Positions 34,183-40,943 of a stretch of 51,281 bases of DNA are shown here, piece after piece; the first letter of the stretch is position 1; each line of letters starts with the position of its first letter. Location: the NCBI GenBank assembly GCA_947302515.1, contig CAMYVT010000008.1, forward strand, positions 1-51,281, in the 5' to 3' direction. The stretch comes from an uncultured Caryophanales bacterium. Its GTDB lineage: Bacteria; Bacillota_I; Bacilli_A; RF39; UBA660. The notes below the pieces were generated by a model that saw only the letters and a list, made by a program, of their open reading frames with translations, was not told the origin of the DNA and made no database searches. Both the position numbers and the translations under genes were made by a program.

Positions 34183-34797
34183 CTAGCCAACAAGTTCTGC
34201 AACATAAACAGTTTGAGTATTATCATTATCCTTAGTACATGTAACTAAAGTTAAGGTAGGAACAGGAGTATTCCAATTCATAACCATTAATCCACTTTTA
34301 GCTATCTCATATATGTTAACTATCTGATAGTGATATCCCACACCATTAATTGTAATATAACAATCATCTCCCCCATTTAATCGATATAAATATGCAAAAT
34401 ATGAAATATATGAATCTCCCGAGTGAGCTAATAATACTAAATTACCATAACCCTCATAAGGAAGTATTGATCCATTCATCATAGTAACATTATATTTAAT
34501 ATCATTATATGGGGAACCGACATTATAGAATCCCCTTTTCAATCCAATTCTCGGTATTTCAAGAACACCAAAATATTTACTATAATCTATTGTATAATCT
34601 TCTTCATAATATTGACCTCCATCTCCTCCACCCAAAACAGATTGTCCAGTAGGATTAGATGGGACAGTATCCATCATAGCAATTTTCATATCTGAAAAAA
34701 CTTCATCTTTCATTCGTAGTAAATAATTCCAAGATAAGAAAATACTACCTCCAAAAATAAGTAAAGAGCCAATAAGCAATGCCTGGCTCTTTTTCAT
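34183..34797 (-). CDS. Sortase-family transpeptidase with altered arginine site
   Basis: Sortases attach surface proteins bearing an LPXTG-like signal to the wall or to pilins. The product has 204 residues from the ATG at 34797, just after the adhesin stop. An N-terminal helix (ALLIGSLLIFGGSIFL) precedes the sortase fold: LEIPRIGLK, NLVLLAHSG (His125) and TLTLVTCTK (Cys187). The strand after the Cys reads NDNTQTVYVAEL, so the expected catalytic Arg appears as Gln195. The gene is directly downstream of its likely substrate. An extended frame from 34872 lies inside the adhesin gene and was not used. Confidence 0.85.
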   Translation of the reverse strand: MKKSQALLIGSLLIFGGSIFLSWNYLLRMKDEVFSDMKIAMMDTVPSNPTGQSVLGGGDGGQYYEEDYTIDYSKYFGVLEIPRIGLKRGFYNVGSPYNDIKYNVTMMNGSILPYEGYGNLVLLAHSGDSYISYFAYLYRLNGGDDCYITINGVGYHYQIVNIYEIAKSGLMVMNWNTPVPTLTLVTCTKDNDNTQTVYVAELVG

Positions 34798-34801
34798 CCT
34801 C

Positions 34802-36037
34802 TTACTTTTCTTCAACAGGTTTGGCATTTGCATAAATAATTCCAACACCACATAACAATACAATAAGACCAATAAAGTAAATTGTTTGAGCTGTAGTCAT
34901 ACCTGTAGGAGGTGTAACCATAAAGTCAATTGATTCATAGTTAGCAACTCTGTAGTTTTCAGCTGTAACAGTAACAACTGATTGACTACCATCTGCTAAG
35001 AAATATTCTCCACCTAAGTAATTATCAAATTCACCAACAATAACAATTTGAACTGTCTTGTTTTCTTCTGTTACTTTATTAACAGGAACTCTTATATAGA
35101 AATAATCTCCAGGAGCGAAAGTATCAAGACCAGTCTTTTTATTACCATCTTTGTCAACTACATAAGCTCCTTCTAATCCATATAAATCAACAGAGTAATT
35201 AACTAAGTCACTAGCAGGATTAGCAATAACTGAAATCTTATCAGTTTGATAAATATCAGAATCTCCAACTACTGAAATACTCTTAGATGCAAGTGAAGCT
35301 CTAACTGTTTTATGATTAGTAGCATTACTTGCTGCTTCAAGAATAGGTTTAATATAATTAACATATAAATTACCACTGTAAATTGGTTCATTTGTTCCAC
35401 TTTCATTTCTAGAAGAATAAACATTCCATGTTTGATTCAATATACTAATAATATCATCTGTACCATGTCTAGAATCTCCTGCTGGATAAGTTTCTTGCAT
35501 ATGAGCCCAAATTGCTAATTGAGTAATATAAGTTTCTAGAGCTTTAAGATCTTCTTGATTTAAAGTACCAGTAGATACTTGATTAGTTGGTGGATATTCA
35601 GCATCATCTGGAACAAATCCAGGCCCACCTAATACACCACTTTCATTCATAATGAAAATAAGTCCAGGATCATCATAAACTTCATCACCTGATGAATAAG
35701 CACCCTGCGTATCAGAAGCATTTTTTCCTTGTTCAATACAAAAAGCAGGTTGAGTAGCAGTTAATGCATCTGTTGAATCAAAGAACATCATTGGAGCCCT
35801 CAATGTTATACCTTGTGATGGACTCTTTAAATATGCAGTAGCTTCTACATCGTTTTCATACATTCCGAATTTAATTGTCTTTGATTCAGTAGTAGGAGCA
35901 GCATAACTAATTTGATTAAATCCAACTGCAATTAAAGATACAATTGCAAAAGCTGCAACTAAAAATGACAAGACAACTGAAAAACTAATTTTTTGTTTCT
36001 TTGGAGTTTGATTACTCTCCTCATATATTTTTTCCAT
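34802..36037 (-). CDS. Thioester-domain surface adhesin with TPPTG sorting signal
   Basis: The product has 411 residues. A signal peptide ends near YAAP (45-48). The domain at about 55-245 matches bacterial thioester domains: Cys100 in PAFCIEQG and Gln173 in ITQLAIWAH, the TQxAIW motif, which form an internal thioester that can bond covalently to host proteins. A second beta-sandwich follows (about 250-370). The C-terminus has TPPTG (375-379), a hydrophobic helix and a charged tail, a sorting signal of the xPxTG type. The next gene is a sortase. An extended -10 promoter lies 25 bases upstream of the start. Confidence 0.88.
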   Translation of the reverse strand: MEKIYEESNQTPKKQKISFSVVLSFLVAAFAIVSLIAVGFNQISYAAPTTESKTIKFGMYENDVEATAYLKSPSQGITLRAPMMFFDSTDALTATQPAFCIEQGKNASDTQGAYSSGDEVYDDPGLIFIMNESGVLGGPGFVPDDAEYPPTNQVSTGTLNQEDLKALETYITQLAIWAHMQETYPAGDSRHGTDDIISILNQTWNVYSSRNESGTNEPIYSGNLYVNYIKPILEAASNATNHKTVRASLASKSISVVGDSDIYQTDKISVIANPASDLVNYSVDLYGLEGAYVVDKDGNKKTGLDTFAPGDYFYIRVPVNKVTEENKTVQIVIVGEFDNYLGGEYFLADGSQSVVTVTAENYRVANYESIDFMVTPPTGMTTAQTIYFIGLIVLLCGVGIIYANAKPVEEK

Positions 36038-36061
36038 AAATTCACCTTACCTTATAAAATC

Positions 36062-36070
36062 ATTATACCA
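36062..36070 (-). promoter_or_regulatory. Extended -10 promoter of the adhesin-sortase operon
   Basis: TGGTATAAT reads on the minus strand, 25 bases before the ATG at 36037. Confidence 0.6.
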
Positions 36071-36095
36071 TATTTTCTATAATTTCAAACAAATT

Positions 36096-37322
36096 TTATT
36101 CGAATTTATAAATATTGTCAATTTTTATCTCTGGAATCTTCTTTTTATAGTAAATAGTTGCTAAAACTTCACCTTTTTTTACACTATCGCCAATTAGTTT
36201 ATTTAGTTTAATTCCAACAGAATAATCAATCTTATCACTAATACTTTCTTTTCCAGCGCCTAAATGTAAAGAAAGCTTTCCAAGTTCAATAGCACTAATC
36301 TTTTCAATAACACCACTTTGAGGAGATTTTAAAAACATAACATTATTACTTACTTTTATCTTTTTTAAATCACCTTTTTGATAATTAACCATTTCCTCAA
36401 ACTTATGAAAAGCAGATTGATCTTTAATAGAGTTTAATACTTTTTCTTTTGCTTCTTCAACAGGTATTTCTAAAGACATACTAACCATATTAGAAGCAAG
36501 TTCTATACATAAATCAACAAAAGGATTATTCTTTTCTTTTCCTCTTAATACATCAATAGCCTCTAACACTTCAAGACTATTACCAATAGTAATTCCTAAA
36601 GGAGCATTCATATCACTGATAATTGTACGAACTTCTCGATTATAAAACTCTCCTATTCTAATCATTAAACTACTAAGTTTTTTAGCATCTTCTTTAGTTT
36701 TTAATAAAGCTCCATTACCCACCTTAATATCTATTAATATTTTATCTGCTCCACCAGCAATTTTCTTACTCATAATACTAGATGCAATTAAAGGAATAGA
36801 AGATACTGTTGAAGTAACATCACGTAAAGAATATACAGCTTTATCCATCGGAACTAAATCACCTGTTTGCCCTGTAACTACAAGTCCTATTTCATATACT
36901 TGTTTCATTATTTCATCTTCATCTAAATCAATTCTATATCCAGGAATACTTTCTAATTTATCAATTGTTCCTCCAGTATAACCCAATCCTCTACCACTCA
37001 TTTTTATAACAGTTCCACCACAAGCTGCAACTATAGGAACAATTACTAAAGTAGTTTTATCACCTATACCACCAGTAGAATGTTTATCAACTTTTATTCC
37101 AGGTAAATCTCTAAAATCCAAAACATCCCCACTATCAATAAATATTTTAGTTAAAGCAAATGTTTCTTCATCAGTCATACCATTAATACAAATAGCCATT
37201 AAAAATGCACTCATCTGATAATCAGCAACTTTACCATTAAGATAACCATTAAAAATAGTGGCCAATTCATTATAACTTAATTCTTTACCTAAACGTTTTT
37301 TATCAATAATATCTAGTATCAT
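36096..37322 (-). CDS. pdp: Pyrimidine-nucleoside phosphorylase
   Basis: The enzyme splits uridine and thymidine or deoxyuridine with phosphate during nucleoside salvage. The N-terminal helical domain is followed by the phosphate-binding signature KVDKHSTGGIGDKTTLV and the conserved GRGLGYTGGTIDKLESIPG split over adjacent strands, with the later VGNGALLK. The length of 408 is shorter than the usual 430 because the C-terminal domain is trimmed. A deoA (thymidine-specific) reading is possible; the broader name is used for a Gram-positive context. It overlaps the acetyltransferase gene by four bases. Confidence 0.92.
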   Translation of the reverse strand: MILDIIDKKRLGKELSYNELATIFNGYLNGKVADYQMSAFLMAICINGMTDEETFALTKIFIDSGDVLDFRDLPGIKVDKHSTGGIGDKTTLVIVPIVAACGGTVIKMSGRGLGYTGGTIDKLESIPGYRIDLDEDEIMKQVYEIGLVVTGQTGDLVPMDKAVYSLRDVTSTVSSIPLIASSIMSKKIAGGADKILIDIKVGNGALLKTKEDAKKLSSLMIRIGEFYNREVRTIISDMNAPLGITIGNSLEVLEAIDVLRGKEKNNPFVDLCIELASNMVSMSLEIPVEEAKEKVLNSIKDQSAFHKFEEMVNYQKGDLKKIKVSNNVMFLKSPQSGVIEKISAIELGKLSLHLGAGKESISDKIDYSVGIKLNKLIGDSVKKGEVLATIYYKKKIPEIKIDNIYKFE

Positions 37323-37726
37323 AATAACTCCTTTCTAAATACTGAGGTATCTCTCTTTTCATACCCCATTGAAAGATATAACTTATGAGCAACCTCTCTC
37401 TTATTGCCAGAAGTAAGCTCTAATCTAGCAGCATTATTCTTCTTAGCATAAGAAATTGCATGCTCCATCATTAATTTACCAATCCCTTTTCCACGATAAT
37501 CCTCTTGAACACATACATATTCCACATGAAAAGTTTTAATATTACGAATAATATCAATAGTTTCAGCCAAATAATAATATCCAACTACAATATTATCTAA
37601 ACAAGCAACAAATTCATATGTCCTATTATCACTCAAATGTTCTTTATGATAACCAAAAGTATCATATAAAATCTTATCTACTGTATCATAATCAGATTCT
37701 TCATAATTACGTATAACAATATTCAT
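37319..37726 (-). CDS. GNAT-family N-acetyltransferase
   Basis: The product has 135 residues from the ATG at 37726, with GGTGAT upstream; the longer frame from 37768 is upstream of the transcript start predicted by the TGCTATAAT promoter. The acetyl-CoA-binding motif is QEDYRGKGIGKLMMEHAISY, and the C-terminal RIMI-like YLSMGYEKR is present. The substrate is unknown. It is co-transcribed with pdp. Confidence 0.85.
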   Translation of the reverse strand: MNIVIRNYEESDYDTVDKILYDTFGYHKEHLSDNRTYEFVACLDNIVVGYYYLAETIDIIRNIKTFHVEYVCVQEDYRGKGIGKLMMEHAISYAKKNNAARLELTSGNKREVAHKLYLSMGYEKRDTSVFRKELL

Positions 37727-37747
37727 ATTATCACCCATCTTAAAAAG

Positions 37748-37756
37748 ATTATAGCA
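37748..37756 (-). promoter_or_regulatory. Extended -10 promoter of the acetyltransferase-pdp operon
   Basis: TGCTATAAT on the minus strand follows the T tract of the upstream terminator. Confidence 0.6.
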
Positions 37757-37774
37757 TAAAAAAAACATAAAAAA

Positions 37775-37793
37775 AAGAAAGTAAAACTTTCTT
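37775..37793 (-). terminator. Terminator of the acidic 110-residue protein gene
   Basis: The stem AAGAAAG/CTTTCTT has a TAAAA loop and a run of T on the minus strand. Confidence 0.75.
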
Positions 37794-38124
37794 ATAATTC
37801 AATATCATCTAATTGATTATCATCATCAGTATTATCTTCTTCTGGTATTTCTTCTTCTTCAAGTTCATTTTCTTCATTATTTACTACAGCAGATTGAATA
37901 TCTACCATTTGATCAATTGAAGTACTAGGAGTATAACCCGCATCATCATAAAATCCGTCATTAGAAGAATCAATAATATCATAATCAACTGAAGGTTGAT
38001 TATCAAAAGTAACTAATTCACAAGGAACTACATCATCTAATTGATTATCATCAGGAGTATTTTCTTCATTAGGAATTACTACTTCCTCTAATTCATTATC
38101 AGAAATATTTTGATTATTATCCAT
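37792..38124 (-). CDS. Small acidic protein with internal duplication
   Basis: The product has 110 residues, is strongly acidic (Asp, Glu, Asn) and has no basic residue of note, signal peptide or membrane helix. The segments 10-31 and 87-108 repeat with changes: NELEEVVIPNEENTPDDNQL and NELEEEEIPEEDNTDDDNQL, each followed by DD. The middle carries a single Cys and several Tyr. The function is unknown; it may be disordered. AGGAGGTTAATTGT precedes the ATG. The gene is monocistronic with its own promoter. Confidence 0.65.
   Translation of the reverse strand: MDNNQNISDNELEEVVIPNEENTPDDNQLDDVVPCELVTFDNQPSVDYDIIDSSNDGFYDDAGYTPSTSIDQMVDIQSAVVNNEENELEEEEIPEEDNTDDDNQLDDIEL
37798..38098 (-). repeat. 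Imperfect direct repeat within the acidic protein gene
   Basis: Two segments of about 70 bases, 37798-37868 and 38029-38098, encode the duplicated acidic motif. The distance between copies is about 230 bases. Confidence 0.6.
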
Positions 38125-38152
38125 ACAATTAACCTCCTATGCCTCTATAAAA

Positions 38153-38181
38153 ATTGTACAATAAAGAATATATAAAAGCAA
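38153..38181 (-). promoter_or_regulatory. Promoter of the acidic protein gene
   Basis: TTGCTT (38181-38176) and TACAAT (38158-38153) are 17 bases apart on the minus strand. Confidence 0.55.
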
Positions 38182-38191
38182 GAATAACCTA

Positions 38192-38220
38192 AAAGAAACA
38201 GATTATTCATCTGTTTCTTT
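38192..38220 (-). terminator. Hairpin after ssb
   Basis: A 12-bp perfect stem (AAAGAAACAGAT/ATCTGTTTCTTT) has a five-base loop; its T tail is weak, so termination may be partial. Confidence 0.6.
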
Positions 38221-38535
38221 ACTTTTACTAGATAAAAATGTAACTTTTTCTGCAATAACTTCAATAATATTTTTATGTACTTCACCATCTTCTTCTGTAT
38301 GAGATTGAATTCTTCCTTTAACACCTACTATATCTCCTTTATTACAATATTCTGCTGTGTTTTCAGCCACAACATCAAAAGCAACACAATCAACAAAATC
38401 AGTATCATAAGTACCATCACTATTCTTAAAGCTTCTAGGAATAGCAAGTGATATAGTAGCAACTTTACCATTATCATACTTATTAACTGTAATATCTCTT
38501 GTTAATCTCCCAACTAATACTATTTGATTAAGCAT
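38203..38535 (-). CDS. ssb: Short single-stranded DNA-binding protein
   Basis: The product has 110 residues with an OB-fold: MLNQIVLVGRLTRDITV, FVDCVAFDVVAENTAEYC, KGDIVGVKGRIQSH. It is shorter than canonical SSB (160-180) and ends at KSKETDE without the Gly/Pro linker and the Asp-Asp-Ile-Pro-Phe interaction tip, so it resembles the short SsbB-type paralogues (YwpH in Bacillus). Those act in transformation or specialised DNA handling. A full-length SSB could be elsewhere in the genome. AGGAGGTGAG precedes the ATG. Confidence 0.88.
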   Translation of the reverse strand: MLNQIVLVGRLTRDITVNKYDNGKVATISLAIPRSFKNSDGTYDTDFVDCVAFDVVAENTAEYCNKGDIVGVKGRIQSHTEEDGEVHKNIIEVIAEKVTFLSSKSKETDE

Positions 38536-38557
38536 AACTCACCTCCTTTCAATGTGT

Positions 38558-38586
38558 ATATTAATCAAAAGGAAATACTAAATCAA
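38558..38586 (-). promoter_or_regulatory. Promoter of ssb
   Basis: TTGATT (38586-38581) and TAATAT (38563-38558) are 17 bases apart on the minus strand. Confidence 0.55.
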
Positions 38587-38626
38587 ACTACAAAAATAGT
38601 ATTTTCAAGCAAACAAAATAACAAAA

Positions 38627-38656
38627 AAAATAAAACTCTTAATAGAATTTTATTTT
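38627..38656 (-). terminator. Terminator of the sufS-sufU operon
   Basis: A 13-bp A/T-rich stem (38627-38639 with 38644-38656) contains one G-U pair and is followed by a T-rich minus-strand tail. Confidence 0.7.
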
Positions 38657-38698
38657 TTAATAATCTTATATTATTTAATTATCAACTTCCATAATAAT

Positions 38699-39211
38699 TT
38701 ATTTTTGATATTGATAACCCATACTATGAGAATCCATATATTCAGTAAACTGACGTAACATCTCTTCATCAGATTCTATCTTTTCTCTATATCTGAATTT
38801 ATCTTTTACACCAAAAGATTTCATAATTTCTGGTCTATCAATAAAAAATCTTCTTGAATTAACAATAAAATCTTTTAGTACCTCTATATCTAAATCTTCA
38901 TTTCTAAATAAATCTTCAACTGCAGTAAAACCAATTACATAACATGGTCCATTCTTAATATCACCTTGTACATGTACAATCTTAGATCCAAAGTCTTCTC
39001 CATCTCTTGTAGTATTTGCATAAGGCACTCTCTTATATACAGGTAATTCTTCAAATACATTAAATGGATTTACATAATTACCATTTATCTCATAAAGGAA
39101 TGCATATGCATCCATACTAGTAACTTCCAATCCATTATGAGCCTTATCAAAATATTTAATTTGCGCAAGTTTTAATCTACTTGCATCGATATCTCTACTA
39201 ACACCTTTCAT
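38699..39211 (-). CDS. Unknown soluble protein downstream of sufU
   Basis: The product has 170 residues, soluble, with no signal peptide or membrane helix, and one Cys in KNGPCYVIGF. It overlaps the end of sufU by 14 bases and is the last gene before the terminator at 38627-38656, so it is almost certainly co-translated with sufS-sufU. I do not recognise the family. A link to Fe-S assembly is inferred only from position. Confidence 0.7.
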   Translation of the reverse strand: MKGVSRDIDASRLKLAQIKYFDKAHNGLEVTSMDAYAFLYEINGNYVNPFNVFEELPVYKRVPYANTTRDGEDFGSKIVHVQGDIKNGPCYVIGFTAVEDLFRNEDLDIEVLKDFIVNSRRFFIDRPEIMKSFGVKDKFRYREKIESDEEMLRQFTEYMDSHSMGYQYQK

Positions 39212-39632
39212 TTTTCAATTCCCCCAATAATTTTTCAATTGCTACATCAGGTAGCAAAGCACAATTTTTACGATTAGGTTGCTTATATATTTCATCATAA
39301 GCATTTAGCTCTCCCATTAAATCTTCATCATATTCTTTTCCATCAATCATCTGCTTATAATTAGTAAGAATCTCAATAGCATCATCAACTTTTTTACCAA
39401 TAAGCTTACGAATTAATATTGAAGAAACAGATGTACTAATAGCACAAGCTTCCCCATCGAAACGGATGTCTTCTATTATATCACCTTTTTTCTTCATAAT
39501 AAAGTCTAAATTATCAATACAACTCTCACTATTAGTATTAACTTTACAATATGAATCATCATCTATAAGACCTTTATGAAAAGGTTCATTATAATTATCC
39601 ATTATTATTTCTCTTTTTAAATTACTATCCAA
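39198..39632 (-). CDS. sufU: SufU-type zinc-dependent sulfur transfer protein
   Basis: SufU accepts persulfide sulfur from SufS for Fe-S assembly. The 144 residues keep Cys38 and Asp40 (ESCIDN), Cys63 (GEACAIS) and Cys124 (RKNCALL), which correspond in spacing to the four zinc ligands known in Bacillus SufU (41, 43, 66, 128). The start is TTG at 39632 with AGGTGATAA upstream, and the N-terminus REIIMDNYNEPFHKG aligns with the family. It follows sufS by eight bases. Confidence 0.93.
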   Translation of the reverse strand: MDSNLKREIIMDNYNEPFHKGLIDDDSYCKVNTNSESCIDNLDFIMKKKGDIIEDIRFDGEACAISTSVSSILIRKLIGKKVDDAIEILTNYKQMIDGKEYDEDLMGELNAYDEIYKQPNRKNCALLPDVAIEKLLGELKNERC

Positions 39633-39640
39633 ATTATCAC

Positions 39641-40834
39641 CTACAGTACAACATCAAATATTTTGTTACTATTGTTTAATGCCTCTACTAATCTATCAAC
39701 ATCTTCAAAAGTATTATAAAAATACATACTAACACGAACAGTATTTTTAATACCTATCTCGTCCTTCAATAATTTAGCACAATGATTACCTGCTCTAACA
39801 TATATATTATAATGATTTAGAAAAATAGATACATCCTGAGCAAAAACACCATCAATATTAAATGCAAATATTCCACTATCACTTTCTTTATTATAAATAA
39901 TAAGATTAGATAGATTACCAACTTTATCAAGTAAATATTTTTTTAGTTCAATTTCATGTTTATGAATATTATCCATACCAATATTCATTAAATACTTAAT
40001 AGCTTCCCCTAATCCTATTACTTCTGCTATAGGAGGAGTACCTGCTTCAAAACGAATAGGTATTTCTTTTAATTCATATGAATTATCATCCTCAAAGAAA
40101 GAATTCATTCCTCCACCATAACATAAAGGTTTCATTTCTTCCAATAATTCACGTTTACTAATAAGAACTCCTATCCCAGTAGGACCACACATTTTATGGC
40201 CAGAAAAACTTAAGAAATCCATATTACACTTCTTAAAGTCAACTTTCATATGTGGAACACTTTGAGCACCATCAACATTAAATAAAATATTATTATCATG
40301 ACAATATTTACCAATAGATTCTACATCTCTAACATCACCAATAACATTAGTAATATGAGCTAAACTTATTACTTTAGTTTTATTAGTAACACATTTTTTA
40401 ATATTATCTAGAGTAAGATGATGATTATCATCAAGTGGAACATATTTAATAACAATACCAATTTCTTCACTTAATCTAATCCATGGAAGAACATTTGATG
40501 CATGTTCAGCTTTATTAAGAAGAACTTCATCACCCTTTTTTAAATGATATTTCATATATCCAAATACAACCATATTAATAGACATAGTCGCACCACTAGT
40601 ATATATACAACAATCAGAATCCACATTAACAAAATTACCAATAACTTTACGTACATTATCATATTCTTCATTTGTTTTAATTGCAGCATCATAATCTCCA
40701 CGATGAATATTAGACGTATGATCTAAATAATATTCATTCATTTTATCAATTACACACTTAGCCTTCAAAGTAGTTGCTCCATTATCAAAGTAAACAATAT
40801 CTTTTTTTAGCATTGAAAAATCTTCTTTATTCAT
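39641..40834 (-). CDS. sufS: Cysteine desulfurase SufS
   Basis: This PLP enzyme removes sulfur from cysteine and passes it to SufU. The N-terminal YFDNGATTLK, the PLP-Lys motif SFSGHKMCGPTGIGVL and the C-terminal loop RAGNHCAKLL with its persulfide Cys are present. The ATG at 40834 (GGGGTGA upstream) gives 397 residues, near the family value; the frame from 40903 adds a hydrophobic leader that is not part of the family. SufBCD are not in this window. Confidence 0.94.
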   Translation of the reverse strand: MNKEDFSMLKKDIVYFDNGATTLKAKCVIDKMNEYYLDHTSNIHRGDYDAAIKTNEEYDNVRKVIGNFVNVDSDCCIYTSGATMSINMVVFGYMKYHLKKGDEVLLNKAEHASNVLPWIRLSEEIGIVIKYVPLDDNHHLTLDNIKKCVTNKTKVISLAHITNVIGDVRDVESIGKYCHDNNILFNVDGAQSVPHMKVDFKKCNMDFLSFSGHKMCGPTGIGVLISKRELLEEMKPLCYGGGMNSFFEDDNSYELKEIPIRFEAGTPPIAEVIGLGEAIKYLMNIGMDNIHKHEIELKKYLLDKVGNLSNLIIYNKESDSGIFAFNIDGVFAQDVSIFLNHYNIYVRAGNHCAKLLKDEIGIKNTVRVSMYFYNTFEDVDRLVEALNNSNKIFDVVL

Positions 40835-40881
40835 ACTTTTCACCCCATTAGTTATCAATATAATAACAAAAATCAAGTATA

Positions 40882-40890
40882 TTTTAGCAT
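40882..40890 (-). promoter_or_regulatory. Extended -10 promoter of sufS-sufU
   Basis: TGCTAAAAT on the minus strand follows the terminator of the 740-residue protein gene. It is within the hydrophobic leader of the rejected longer sufS frame. Confidence 0.5.
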
Positions 40891-40907
40891 ATTTTTTCAA
40901 CAAAAAA

Positions 40908-40933
40908 AAGAATTAACAAAAGTTAATTCTTTA
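40908..40933 (-). terminator. Terminator of the 740-residue protein gene
   Basis: The stem AAAGAATTAAC/GTTAATTCTTT (40908-40918 with 40923-40933) has an AAAA loop and a T8 tail on the minus strand. Confidence 0.85.
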
Positions 40934-40943
40934 ATTACTTTAA

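Noticed and set aside
38192..38220. Stronger claim of an rho-independent terminator after ssb
   Set aside because: The hairpin is perfect but the T run is weak, so it is listed with reduced confidence.
40835..40903. Hydrophobic leader of SufS
   Set aside because: SufS is cytosolic. The region contains the extended -10 promoter, and GGGGTGA supports 40834.
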